Shown here in pieces: positions 8,373-16,936 of a stretch of 64,000 nucleotides of DNA. The stretch's first letter is position 1. Each line of letters opens with the position of its first letter. This DNA comes from Thermoflexus sp042408815 (GTDB lineage Bacteria; Chloroflexota; Anaerolineae; Thermoflexales; Thermoflexaceae), in the NCBI RefSeq assembly GCF_042408815.1, contig NZ_JBHOQR010000025.1:124001-188000 (forward strand), in the 5' to 3' direction. A model generated the notes under the pieces. The model ran no database searches. It saw nothing but the letters and a program-made list of their open reading frames with translations, and was not told the DNA's origin. The position numbers were made by a program, and so were the translations under genes.

Positions 8373-8445
8373 GCGGGCGTAGCTCAGAGGGTAGAGCGTC
8401 TGCCTTCCAAGCAGAAGGTCGCGGGTTCGAGTCCCGTCGCCCGCT
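8373..8445 (+). tRNA. tRNA-Gly (anticodon TCC)
   Basis: The acceptor GCGGGCG pairs with CGCCCGC, the anticodon stem TCTGC with GCAGA, and the loop CTTCCAA gives TCC. The D-arm is AGCTCAGAGGGTAGAGC and the T-arm GGGTTCGAGTCCC. CCA is not encoded. It is only 6 nt downstream of tRNA-Pro, so the two are co-transcribed. Confidence 0.95.
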
Positions 8446-8492
8446 CCTGGATCACGCGAAGGCGCTTCCTATGCTCTTTCGTCTTATCCGGT

Positions 8493-8564
8493 GGGCCCGT
8501 AGCTCAACGGCAGAGCAGCCGGCTCATAACCGGTCGGTTGCAGGTTCGAATCCTGCCGGGCCCA
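8493..8564 (+). tRNA. tRNA with CAT anticodon (tRNA-Ile2 or elongator tRNA-Met)
   Basis: The acceptor GGGCCCG pairs with CGGGCCC, the anticodon stem is CCGG/CCGG and the loop CTCATAA gives CAT. The first pair is G-C, which excludes a bacterial initiator (C1/A72 mismatch). The pairs C4-G69 and C5-G68 match known identity elements for TilS lysidine modification, which slightly favours an AUA-reading tRNA-Ile2. CCA is not encoded. Confidence 0.9.
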
Positions 8565-8753
8565 CAATCTCCTCACGGTTCCCCGTGGGAAGCCGTAAGC
8601 CCCTTCCGGGCTCTTCGATTCTGGTCCCTTCGAACAGGGGCGCTCCTTTTCCTGGATCTTTCGCCAAGCGGGGGAGTATCCTGACTTCTGCCAACGCCAT
8701 ACCCATATGCAGGGTATTATCCGTTTGCGCTAAACTAAACCAGGGAGGGTGCT

Positions 8754-9050
8754 ATGCCTTTCGGAACCTTTGTCGATCAAATTCCTAACCCGGTTTTCAT
8801 CATGATCCACCTCGTCTTCCTCCTTGTCGCCTTGTGGTTTGCATACCAATGTTATCGAAGCAGGTACACGCTTGCCTCCTTCGGTTTTTTGATGTATGCA
8901 ATCTCACAATTTTCGTATATTTTATACCATATCAATGTCACGGTGATCATGTTTTCTCACACTTTAGCGGAGGTTTTTAATTTCCTGGGATTTGTGAGTT
9001 TGTTTATGGCGATGGGCCAGGCCTGGGTGGCCAGTCGGACGAGGCCATAG
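8754..9050 (+). CDS. Small AT-rich membrane protein of unknown function
   Basis: A 98-residue protein with three hydrophobic spans (about residues 13-32, 40-58 and 66-88), rich in Phe, Ile and Tyr. I do not recognise a family. The start is the ATG after GGGAGGGTGCT. Its base composition is clearly lower in GC than its neighbours, with codons such as TTT, ATT and TTA that are scarce elsewhere in the window. Together with its place directly behind a tRNA cluster, this suggests acquisition by transfer. Upstream (8565-8753) no gene is seen, only an imperfect hairpin near 8573-8592. Confidence 0.6.
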   Translation: MPFGTFVDQIPNPVFIMIHLVFLLVALWFAYQCYRSRYTLASFGFLMYAISQFSYILYHINVTVIMFSHTLAEVFNFLGFVSLFMAMGQAWVASRTRP

Positions 9051-9060
9051 GGGAGAGGGG

Positions 9061-9567
9061 TCAAGCGGTGATTTGATTCAAGGCAGATTGCAAATAACGC
9101 TGGTAGGTGCTGAGGGAGAGGTCCGGGCGCTCGGCGATCCGCTCCTGAGATCCGAGGGGTTTGATGTAAGTGAAGTGAAGGGCCTGATATTTGTGGGCAT
9201 CTTTGGGGGAGGCCTGCAGCCGGCGGGCAGCCTCGAGCAGCATTTGGTGAAACCAGTGTTCAGCCAGAGAGGCCGAGCTCTCTCCCTCATAGAGAGCGAT
9301 CTATCCGAGCAGCTGATGATGTTCCGATGGCGTCGCATGATCATCGATGAAGAATGCGTCCTCAGCAGCCCAGCGGATCCGCAGCTCCACAAAGAAGGGT
9401 CGAAGGATCGGATGCCGTCGATGCAAATAGATATACTCGACGAGAAGTCCGAGGCGCGTCGGATCCTGAAGCTCGCTCACAGGAAGATCGCTGGAGGGCA
9501 GGGCAAGCGCCCCCACCGCTCCTCCCAGTCGGACGGCCCACGAACCATTGTTGTCGCTCGTTTCGAA
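9061..9567 (-). pseudogene. Decayed regulator remnant with C-terminal helix-turn-helix-like tail
   Basis: One minus-strand frame reads protein-like from about 9567 to 9061 but is cut by an in-frame TAG at 9301-9303. The upstream part includes EDAFFIDDHATPSEHHQLLG; the downstream part includes IALYEGESSASLAEHW and ERPDLSLSTYQRYLQSAL. The downstream piece resembles a tail I associate with large Chloroflexota ATPase/regulator proteins (pattern 'A..l.lp.STYrR.L..gi'); this assignment is from memory. No convincing start codon exists upstream because a TAA bounds the frame. The reading frame across the stop is otherwise uninterrupted, so decay looks recent. Confidence 0.5.
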
Positions 9568-9773
9568 TTAAACCCTTGAGATTTTTGTTCCTTCTATCTA
9601 TACTCAGGCGGAGCGATGGGGAGCGAGACTGTGACTGCTTTTATGTTATCAAGGCTTCGGAGAGCGGTCAGCCTTTTGGCGAAGTTCCGGCTGGGGAGAT
9701 CGATTGAGGCGTGCTAGCGGAGGAGCCGGAAATGCATTATCATTGAGGGCGAATCAGGCTTAGGAGGTGCTCC

Positions 9774-11486
9774 ATGGAGCGACCCTGGTATCGTTTTTAT
9801 GACCCGCGCACCCCCCGTTCTTTAACGTATCCCCCCATTCCCTTCTTCCGCTTCCTGGAGGATTCCGCTCAGCGGTTCCCCGATCGTCCGGCTCTGATCT
9901 TTAAGCCTGCTCATCCAGGGTTTGCGGGGAGCGCCATGACCTATCGGGAGCTCAACGAGCTCTCCGACCGCCTGGCGGCCGCGCTCTACCATGAGCTGGG
10001 GGTGCGGAAGGGCGATCGGGTGGCCATGATTATGCCCAACATCCCCCAGTTTGTCATTGCCTATTTCGCGATCCAGAAGATCGGTGGCATCGTGGTCGCC
10101 ACGAACCCGATCTACACCCCCCGGGAGCTGGAATATCAGCTGGCGGACTCCGGGGCGACTTTGGCGATCGTCCTCAGCCGGATCTACGAGCGGGTGAAGT
10201 CGGTTCAACCCCGTACCTCGGTGCGCCGGGTGGTGGCCGTTCACATCAAGGAATATATGAGTCCGCTCCTTCGGATCCTCTACACACTGACCCGGGAGCG
10301 CAAGGAAGGGGATCGAGTGATGTTGCGGGATGACGACGTGTGGTTCCAGGATCTGTTGCGGCGTTATCGGCCAGACCAGCGGCCGGCGGTGGATGTGGGG
10401 CCGGAGGATGTGGCGATCTTCCAGTATACGGGTGGGACCACCGGCCTCTCGAAGGGGGCTGTGGCTCTCCATCGTAATATTGTCGCCAATGTCCTCCAAG
10501 TTCGGGCGTGGGATCCGGAGATCCGGGAGGGCCAGGAGGTGGTCATGGGGGCTCTGCCCCTCTTCCATGCCTACGGAATGATCGTGGCCATGGGTCTGGC
10601 CATGCAGTGCGGCGCCACCCTGGTTCTGGTGCCGAACCCGCGGGATCTCCCCACCCTCCTGGATGGGCTACAGCGCTATCGGGTGACCATGTTCCCGGGG
10701 GTGCCGACCCTATACAACGCCATCAATAACCATCCGGATGTCAAGGCCGGCAAATACAATCTGCGCACCATCCGAGTGTGCATCTCCGGCGCCGCGCCGC
10801 TGCTTCTGGAGATCAAACGCCGCTTCGAGGAGATCACCGGGGCGAAGCTGGTGGAGGGCTATGGTCTCTCGGAGGCGCCTACGGCCACCCATTGCAATCC
10901 GCTCTATGGTGTGAACAAAGAGGGCAGCATCGGTATCCCCCTTCCCGACGTGGACGCGAAGATCGTCAGCCTGGAGGATGGGGTGACGGAGCTGCCGCCT
11001 GGGGAGATCGGAGAGCTGGTCCTCCGGGGCCCACAGGTGTTCCAGGGCTACTGGAACCGGCCGACGGAGACGGAGAACACCCTGCGAGAGGGCTGGCTCT
11101 ACACGGGCGATATTGCCCGCATGGATGAGGATGGTTATTTCTACATCGTGGATCGGAAGAAGGAAGTGATCAAGCCGGGCGGCTATCAGGTGTGGCCGCG
11201 GGAGGTCGAGGAGGTCCTGGCCCAGCATCCCAAGATCAAAGAGGTGGCCGTGGCGGGGATTCCGGACCCTCACCAGGGGGAGGCGGTCAAGGCATGGGTG
11301 GTGCTCCACGAGGGTCAGACGGCCACGGTGGAGGAGATCCGGGAATGGTGCCGGGACAAGCTGGCGCCTTACAAGATCCCACGCTTCATCGAGTTCCGAA
11401 ATGAGCTTCCCAAGAGCATGGTAGGCAAGGTCCTGCGCCGAGTGCTGGTGGAGGAGGAGCGGGCCCGGGGCCAGCCGGCCGAGTAA
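9774..11486 (+). CDS. fadD: Long-chain fatty acid--CoA ligase
   Basis: A 570-residue ANL-superfamily acyl-CoA synthetase that activates fatty acids with ATP and CoA for beta-oxidation or lipid synthesis. Motifs in order: P-loop YTGGTTGLSKGA (about 218-229), EGYGLSEAPT, adenylate-binding YTGDIARMDEDGYF, hinge DRKKEVIKPGGYQ and the catalytic C-terminal Lys in SMVGKVLRR. Length fits FadD. An excellent ribosome-binding site, TTAGGAGGTGCTCC, precedes the ATG. The 206-bp gap upstream has no other gene I can support. Confidence 0.92.
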   Translation: MERPWYRFYDPRTPRSLTYPPIPFFRFLEDSAQRFPDRPALIFKPAHPGFAGSAMTYRELNELSDRLAAALYHELGVRKGDRVAMIMPNIPQFVIAYFAIQKIGGIVVATNPIYTPRELEYQLADSGATLAIVLSRIYERVKSVQPRTSVRRVVAVHIKEYMSPLLRILYTLTRERKEGDRVMLRDDDVWFQDLLRRYRPDQRPAVDVGPEDVAIFQYTGGTTGLSKGAVALHRNIVANVLQVRAWDPEIREGQEVVMGALPLFHAYGMIVAMGLAMQCGATLVLVPNPRDLPTLLDGLQRYRVTMFPGVPTLYNAINNHPDVKAGKYNLRTIRVCISGAAPLLLEIKRRFEEITGAKLVEGYGLSEAPTATHCNPLYGVNKEGSIGIPLPDVDAKIVSLEDGVTELPPGEIGELVLRGPQVFQGYWNRPTETENTLREGWLYTGDIARMDEDGYFYIVDRKKEVIKPGGYQVWPREVEEVLAQHPKIKEVAVAGIPDPHQGEAVKAWVVLHEGQTATVEEIREWCRDKLAPYKIPRFIEFRNELPKSMVGKVLRRVLVEEERARGQPAE

Positions 11487-11510
11487 AAGCGAACCGCTGA
11501 CGCGGGTGGA

Positions 11511-11584
11511 GATCGACCTCGTGAGGCGCTGGGTGCCAAGCGTCGACCGATGCCGACGCGAGAATCATCTCCCGGCCGGCGCAG
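11511..11584. repeat. Dispersed intergenic repeat, copy 1
   Basis: This stretch in the convergent fadD/aldo-keto reductase gap shares a clear pattern with 49290-49357: GA-ATCG-CC-C, then TGAGGCGCTG, then CAAGCGTCG, then GCCGAC and CCGGCCGGCGCAG-like blocks in the same order. Both copies contain a GTCG/CGAC-type dyad in the middle. Both are intergenic. It looks like a REP-like or remnant mobile element, and may act as a terminator here. Confidence 0.45.
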
Positions 11585-11624
11585 GTCGGCCAGGGGTATG
11601 TCGAGGGCCTTCGACACCCAGGCC

Positions 11625-12734
11625 TTATCGGGAGGTCCTCAGGGCGTTTAGAATGGTCCGTATGGCCTCTGAGGCCATGGGGGGGTGTTGGATCAGGGTG
11701 AGGTTGTGCTCCACGTGGACGGCCCGGCTCATGCCGACCAGGGCGGTGGTGATTCCGGGCGTGGAGCGGACGAACTGGAGGGCGCTCTGGGCTTCGGAGA
11801 GGCCCTCAGGGAAGAGGCGTCGCAGCCATAGCGGCCAGCTCCGGAGCAGGCGCCCCTGCATCAGGGAGGCGCTGGCCCACACGGTGATCCCCAGGTCCTC
11901 CGCCACCTCCAGCACTGTTCCCCATTCCTCGCCCCGCCGCTGGTTCCTCCGGAGGGCCGCCTCCGGCATCGCCAGGTTGTAAGGCAGTTGCACGAACCGG
12001 AACCGATGATCCTGCCCGCCGACCTCCCGGGCGATGGCTTCCACCTCTGCCAGGGAGAGCGCCTCCGGCGCAGGCGCCCGGTAGGCCGTCCAGGTGGCGG
12101 TCCCGTAGAAGCGAATCCAACCCGCGGCGGCGGCTTCCTCCAGCGCGGCGAAGGCCGCCCGCAGGCGCCTTGGAAACTCCTCCCTGGAGACAGCGGCGAG
12201 CTGTTCCTCCGGGTTGTGGATGAAATATACATCAATAGTTTCCAGCCCCAGGTTGCGCCGGCTCTGCTCCAGCTGATGGCGGAGATATCCCGGGGCAATG
12301 CAATGGCCGTTGACGAAATCCTCCGGCCGCGCGATCCCAGTCTGCAGGAAGACCTCCTCGATGTAGCGCCGCGGATCCGCTGGCCAGTCCCCTTCATAGG
12401 GGACATATCCCCCCTTGGTGGCGATGACCAGCTCCTCCCGGCGGAAACCATGGGCGAACAGGCGGCGAAGGGCCTCGCCCACGCAGCGCTCGCTGCGCTG
12501 GAAACGGTAGTTGATCGCCGTGTCGATGACGTTGCACCCGGAGGTCACGGCGCAGACGATGGCCTCCACATACCGGGTGTCGGTCTCCGGGTCGGGGTGG
12601 CCCAGATAGGTGCCGATGCCGATGGAGGACAGCCATAGCCCCTGAGCCGGGCGGAAGTGGCCGGGGGCCGCCCGATCCTGAAAACGGGCTCCATAGGCCC
12701 GTGTCCCCTCCGACGTTGCCCATCCGGGGATCAT
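11625..12734 (-). CDS. Aldo/keto reductase
   Basis: A 369-residue (alpha/beta)8 NADPH-dependent oxidoreductase. It shows the AKR opening strand IGIGTYLG, the catalytic Asp and Tyr in VIDTAINYRFQ, the Lys of VIATKGGY and the His of DVYFIHNPEEQ, followed by C-terminal cofactor-binding segments (ASASLMQGRLL, STPGITTALVGM). The start is the ATG at 12734, with AGGAG 7 nt upstream. A longer frame to 12908 adds a low-complexity stretch that looks like translated intergenic repeat. The substrate cannot be told from sequence. Confidence 0.88.
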   Translation of the reverse strand: MIPGWATSEGTRAYGARFQDRAAPGHFRPAQGLWLSSIGIGTYLGHPDPETDTRYVEAIVCAVTSGCNVIDTAINYRFQRSERCVGEALRRLFAHGFRREELVIATKGGYVPYEGDWPADPRRYIEEVFLQTGIARPEDFVNGHCIAPGYLRHQLEQSRRNLGLETIDVYFIHNPEEQLAAVSREEFPRRLRAAFAALEEAAAAGWIRFYGTATWTAYRAPAPEALSLAEVEAIAREVGGQDHRFRFVQLPYNLAMPEAALRRNQRRGEEWGTVLEVAEDLGITVWASASLMQGRLLRSWPLWLRRLFPEGLSEAQSALQFVRSTPGITTALVGMSRAVHVEHNLTLIQHPPMASEAIRTILNALRTSR

Positions 12735-12897
12735 CGCGGATCTCCTGGGGAGGGGGACTTTCAGGAACTGGGAGAGAAAGAATTTCCCCCTCTCTCCTTC
12801 CCCCCGCCCTTTGAGCCTCGGGGAAAGGGCAGAAAATGGGCCGGGATGGCCCGCTCCCTCCCGCTCTTCGGGAAATTCAGCGGCGGTAACGCCTGTC

Positions 12898-13374
12898 CTA
12901 TGATTCAAGGGCCCGCCGCAGCTCGGCTGCGTGCTCCCGCTCGTGATTCCCCAGATGATAAAACATCTGCTCCACCGTCATCATCGCTCCGATGGCGTGC
13001 TGGCCTTCGACGTCCAGCTGCTCTTCCCTCAGGGAATCGAGGAGCTGGAGCAGGGCCTGGCGGGAGGCCTCCAGATCCTTCAGGATCTCCTCGACGCGCT
13101 GGTTCTCCCGCTTCTGAACCTGGCGCTCGTTCCAGAAGTCCAGGTTGAAGCCCTCGGGCATATAGCGTTCCCCGGCCAACACCCGCTGGATGCGGGACAT
13201 CTGGCCGATCTCCGCCGCGGCCAGATGGGCCAGGACCTGACGGGCGGTCCACTTTCCGTGTTCGCCCTGGACCGGCTTCTCCCAATCGGATTCCTTTAGT
13301 TGGGAGACGACCGCCAGCACTTCTGCTCGCGTCTGCTCCAGATGGGTTCGGATCGCTGCTTTGCGATCGCTCAT
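12898..13374 (-). CDS. DinB-family four-helix protein
   Basis: A 158-residue protein of the DinB/YfiT superfamily: a four-helix bundle that usually binds a divalent metal through three His residues. Candidates are the His in VLAHLAAAE and those in MFYHLGNHEREH. Members include bacillithiol- or mycothiol-dependent S-transferases and DNA-damage-induced proteins; the precise function is not predictable here. A strong ribosome-binding site AGGAGG precedes the ATG. Confidence 0.8.
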   Translation of the reverse strand: MSDRKAAIRTHLEQTRAEVLAVVSQLKESDWEKPVQGEHGKWTARQVLAHLAAAEIGQMSRIQRVLAGERYMPEGFNLDFWNERQVQKRENQRVEEILKDLEASRQALLQLLDSLREEQLDVEGQHAIGAMMTVEQMFYHLGNHEREHAAELRRALES

Positions 13375-13452
13375 AGATGCCTCCTGGTGGTTTGTGGGAT
13401 GGCCGGAAAAATGGCGGACATGCGGGATCGTCCCTTGGGGGCGTAGCGAGGG

Positions 13453-13884
13453 CTAACGCCGGTTGATGCGGCGCCTACCGGCGAGAGCGGATTCCGGCTT
13501 CCGGGATGGCTCCGTGGCCATCCAGAGGAGCTCGGCGCCGAACAGCATGGTCCCGAACAGGAGGAGCCAGTCCCATCGTAACGCGCGCTGGAGGAAGAGC
13601 ATGGCGAGGGCGGATGCCCACAGCGCCCCCCATCCGCTACGCCGCCAGACCCGCTCCAGCATCCGCCGGAGGTTATTTTCATCGAGCCCCCCCGTGTTGA
13701 AGCGTCGATGGAGGAATGCCACAGGGAACCAAAGCATTCCCCATGTGGCCAGTCCCAGCCCGATGGTGACCAGCAGGCGGGCCGGCGACTGGTCTGGATA
13801 CAGCCGCCAGATCGTGAATATCACCAGCGTCCAGCCCAGGGCGATGGCGCTCAGGGCCAGTAGGGCATGGCGTTGTCGCGTCAT
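13453..13884 (-). CDS. Hypothetical four-helix membrane protein
   Basis: A 143-residue protein with four hydrophobic segments: ALLALSAIALGWTLVIF, LLVTIGLGLATWGMLWF, GWGALWASALAMLFL and WLLLFGTMLFGAELLW. The loop between helices 2 and 3 is basic (FLHRRF...RRMLERVWRR), which fits a cytoplasmic side. No family is recognised. The start is the ATG at 13884, with AAGGAGA upstream; a longer frame reaches 13995 but has no better signal. It sits between DinB and the pyrimidine phosphorylase, all on the minus strand. Confidence 0.65.
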   Translation of the reverse strand: MTRQRHALLALSAIALGWTLVIFTIWRLYPDQSPARLLVTIGLGLATWGMLWFPVAFLHRRFNTGGLDENNLRRMLERVWRRSGWGALWASALAMLFLQRALRWDWLLLFGTMLFGAELLWMATEPSRKPESALAGRRRINRR

Positions 13885-13991
13885 AGTCTCCTTTTTCCTG
13901 AAAGGATCTCGTCCGGCTCCTGGGCTCTGCGGGAAGTGGGATAGTCCTAAGAGCTCCCGGAAGGAGCCTGCAGCGAGCCGGTTTCGATCCC

Positions 13992-15305
13992 TCATTCCAC
14001 GTTGGAGATGGTCTCATAGATATGGGGGAACGGAGGGACAGGCGTCTCCTGAATGCGCACGGCACGGGCCAGCCAGCGCTCTGCTTCCGTTAGGCGCTCT
14101 TCATCGTTTGCGTGCACGGTGAAGAGCGGCTCTCCCTGACGCACGAAATCCCCCACCTTCCGATGCACCAGGATCCCAACAGCGGGATCTACGGGCTCTC
14201 CCTTCTTCATTCGCCCGGCGCCTAGGGCGACGGATGCCATGCCGATTTCATAGGCCCGCACCTCCGCCAGGTAACCCTCCGCCGGGGCCGGGATCTCGCG
14301 AATCAGCCGGGCGCGCGGAAGCTGCTCGGGATCCTCAATTTGGCGGAGATCTCCCCCCTGGGCGGCGACGAGGGCTCGGAATTTGGCCCAGGCCGCTCCG
14401 GAGGCGAGGATGGCTTCCGCCTGCCGGCGCCCTTCCTCCAGATGGGCCACGCACCCGCCCAGATACAGCATATGGGCTGCGATGATCAGGCAGTGCTCCC
14501 GAAAATCCGGAGGCCCATCATCTTGAAGGGTGGCGATGGCCTCCTTCACCTCCAGAGCGTTGCCCACTGCTTCCCCCAGGGGCTGGTTCATATCCGAAAT
14601 CACCGCCACCACGCGGCGCTGCAGCGCGGTGCCGATCTCGACCATCTGCCGAGCGAGGGCGCGGGCCTGATCCAAGGTCTTCATGAAAGCGCCGTTGCCG
14701 ACCTTCACATCTAGGACGATGGCGTCAGCTCCCACAGCGATCTTCTTGCTCATGATGGAGGCGGCGATCAGCGGGATACTGGGGACTGTTCCAGTGACAT
14801 CCCGCAGGGCGTAGAATTGGCCATCGGCAGGGGCCAGATCCGCGGATTGCCCGCAGAGGACCGCGCCGACCCGGCGCAGCTGTTCCCGGAACTCTTCCAC
14901 GGTGAGCTCCACTCGAAACCCTCGAATGGATTCGAGCTTATCGATGGTTCCCCCGGTGAACGAAAGGCCGCGGCCGCTCATCTTGCCCACCGGGAGGCCG
15001 GCGGCGGCCACCAGGGGCACCACTACCAGGCTCACCTTGTCCCCCACGCCGCCGGTGGAGTGCTTATCGACCACCACCGGGGCGATGTCGTGGAGATCCA
15101 GCACCCGTCCCGAGTAGGCCATGGCCAGGGTGAGCTCTGCCGTCTCGCGGGGCGTCATGCCCTGGAAGTAAACTGCCATCAGAAAGGCGGCCGCCTGATA
15201 GTCCGGGATCTCCCCGCGGGTGAATCCTTCGACGAAAAACCGGATTTCCTCCGGCGTGAGCTCATGTCCGTCCCGCTTCTTTTCGATAATAGCGACAGCG
15301 CGCAT
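13992..15305 (-). CDS. deoA: Pyrimidine-nucleoside/thymidine phosphorylase
   Basis: A 437-residue member of nucleoside phosphorylase family II. It cleaves thymidine or uridine with phosphate to the base and (deoxy)ribose 1-phosphate in pyrimidine salvage. The phosphate-binding signature KHSTGGVGDK is at residues 81-90, followed by MSGRGLSFTGGTIDKLES and a C-terminal domain with RMKKGEPVDPAVG and HRKVGDFVRQGEPLF. Length matches DeoA/Pdp. The divergent neighbour encodes a thymidylate-synthase-like protein, so both sides of this junction handle thymidine. Confidence 0.93.
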   Translation of the reverse strand: MRAVAIIEKKRDGHELTPEEIRFFVEGFTRGEIPDYQAAAFLMAVYFQGMTPRETAELTLAMAYSGRVLDLHDIAPVVVDKHSTGGVGDKVSLVVVPLVAAAGLPVGKMSGRGLSFTGGTIDKLESIRGFRVELTVEEFREQLRRVGAVLCGQSADLAPADGQFYALRDVTGTVPSIPLIAASIMSKKIAVGADAIVLDVKVGNGAFMKTLDQARALARQMVEIGTALQRRVVAVISDMNQPLGEAVGNALEVKEAIATLQDDGPPDFREHCLIIAAHMLYLGGCVAHLEEGRRQAEAILASGAAWAKFRALVAAQGGDLRQIEDPEQLPRARLIREIPAPAEGYLAEVRAYEIGMASVALGAGRMKKGEPVDPAVGILVHRKVGDFVRQGEPLFTVHANDEERLTEAERWLARAVRIQETPVPPFPHIYETISNVE

Positions 15306-15451
15306 GGGAGGCCTCGCGGAAGGGGATCTCCGATTTCTATCTTAACCCACGTCTGGCCGTATCAGGCAACCCGGTTTGTTTCGTTTGCCATCATCCGGGT
15401 TCGTGGGCAGAATCAGCGGAGGAGTGAGGGCATTGCCCAGGGGGTGGAGGG

Positions 15452-16936
15452 ATGGGGGAGAGAAGGATCTACCTGTTGGATCCGCGGCGGTATCGCCCCG
15501 AGGTCATCGCGGTGGCCTTCGCGAAGACCAGCCGCAGCCCGGAGCCCTTCGATGCGATCGCCGAGAGCCTCAGCGAGGAAACCGCCTCGCAGTTCCACGA
15601 AAAATGGGTCGTCGGCTATGGCCATGCTTCAGTGGCGGAGCACGCCGTTCTTCATATCGCTTTCGAGAATATCTCTCGCCTGGCCGCCGAGGCCATCGAG
15701 GGGGTCCGTCTGGCTTCCTTCACGGAGAAATCCACCCGTTTTCAGGTCCTGGACCGGGGATCGTTCTATGTGCCGCCGGAGATCGCTGCCTCTCCCTTCC
15801 GGGACGCCTACTGTGCGGTGGTGGGGCAGCTTTTCGAGACCTATCACGCCGCCCTGGAGCCGGTTGGGCGGGTGGTGGAGGCGTGGTTCCCGCGCCGTCC
15901 TGAGGAGAGCGAGAAGGCGTATCGCACCCGATTGCGCATCCGGGCGATGGATGTCTGCCGGTATCTGTTGCCCACCGCCACCCTGACCAACATCGGGATG
16001 ACCGTCAACGCCCGGGCCCTGGAGCACGGGCTCCGCAAATGGCTCTCGCATCCCCTCGAGGAGGTCCGCGAGATCGCCCGCGCGGTGAAAGCCGCGGCCC
16101 TTCAGGAAGTCCCCACCCTACTCAAATACGCAGAGCCAAATGCGTATTTGCAGCACAGCACAGCCCGCTTGCGGGAGTGGGCGCAGGCTCTCCCGGAGGG
16201 CCCGGTTCCCATGGATGGGGTCCGCCTGGTGTCCTGGGATCCAGAGGCGGAGGTTCGGCTGATCGCCGCCTGCGTGTATCGATTTCGAGCGGTGAGCTTC
16301 GAGGAGGCCCTGGCGTGGGCGCGGGGGCTCCGTCCGGAGGACCGGCAGAGGATCCTGGAGGATGCCCTGGGCGGCCGAAGTCCCTTTGATATCCCGGTGC
16401 GGGAGCTGGAGCACATTGTGTATACCTTTGACTGCCTGATGGACGAAGGGGCCTATTACGATCTCAAGCGCCATCGGATGATGACCCAGACCCCTCAGGC
16501 CCTGACGGCCGCCTACGGCTACGCGATCCCGCGGGCTGTGGAAGAAGCGGGGATAGGGGCGCGATATCGGGCTGCGGTCGAGAGGGCGATGGCGTTGTGG
16601 GAGGCGATGCGACCGGTTGTCGGTGAGGCGGCGGCCTACGTGCTGCCGAACGCAGTCTACCGGCGGGTGCTGATGACCATGAACCTGCGGGAGGCTTATC
16701 ATCTATGCCGGCTGCGGGGCGGGCCCAACGGCCATTTCGCCTACCGCTACATCGCCATGCGGATCTATGAGGCGATCCGTGCGGTGCATCCCACGCTGGC
16801 GGCCTATATGGGATGTGAGGGTTATCCTTCCTCCGAGGAGATCGCTGCCCAGTTCGGGGGTGTTGCGTATCAACGGGAAGCCCGGGCGTGTGAAGGTCGA
16901 AGGGCTCCGGCTCTTCCCGGGGGTTCCGGGTCCTGA
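15452..16936 (+). CDS. thyX: Two-domain ThyX-like (FAD-dependent thymidylate synthase family) protein
   Basis: A 494-residue protein with two tandem ThyX-like domains; ordinary ThyX is 210-260 residues. ThyX makes dTMP from dUMP using methylene-tetrahydrofolate and FAD, with signature RHRxxSxNExSxRY. Domain 1 (about 1-230) has EHAVLHIAFENISR and, near residue 85, GVRLASFTEKSTRF, keeping the S-x-x-E-x-S-x-R part but with RH replaced by GV. Domain 2 (about 260-480) has RHRMMTQTPQ near residue 340, keeping RHR but lacking the Ser-Asn-Glu-Ser part. The halves look complementary. Whether it synthesises dTMP is not established by sequence. The start is an ATG after GGGGTGGAGGG. Confidence 0.82.
   Translation: MGERRIYLLDPRRYRPEVIAVAFAKTSRSPEPFDAIAESLSEETASQFHEKWVVGYGHASVAEHAVLHIAFENISRLAAEAIEGVRLASFTEKSTRFQVLDRGSFYVPPEIAASPFRDAYCAVVGQLFETYHAALEPVGRVVEAWFPRRPEESEKAYRTRLRIRAMDVCRYLLPTATLTNIGMTVNARALEHGLRKWLSHPLEEVREIARAVKAAALQEVPTLLKYAEPNAYLQHSTARLREWAQALPEGPVPMDGVRLVSWDPEAEVRLIAACVYRFRAVSFEEALAWARGLRPEDRQRILEDALGGRSPFDIPVRELEHIVYTFDCLMDEGAYYDLKRHRMMTQTPQALTAAYGYAIPRAVEEAGIGARYRAAVERAMALWEAMRPVVGEAAAYVLPNAVYRRVLMTMNLREAYHLCRLRGGPNGHFAYRYIAMRIYEAIRAVHPTLAAYMGCEGYPSSEEIAAQFGGVAYQREARACEGRRAPALPGGSGS

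Noticed and set aside
8333..8788. 151-residue plus-strand open frame across the tRNA cluster
   Set aside because: It covers three well-formed tRNAs and its peptide is simply translated tRNA sequence.
9604..9720. Possible small plus-strand ORF (about 36 residues) before fadD
   Set aside because: No ribosome-binding site and no recognisable features.
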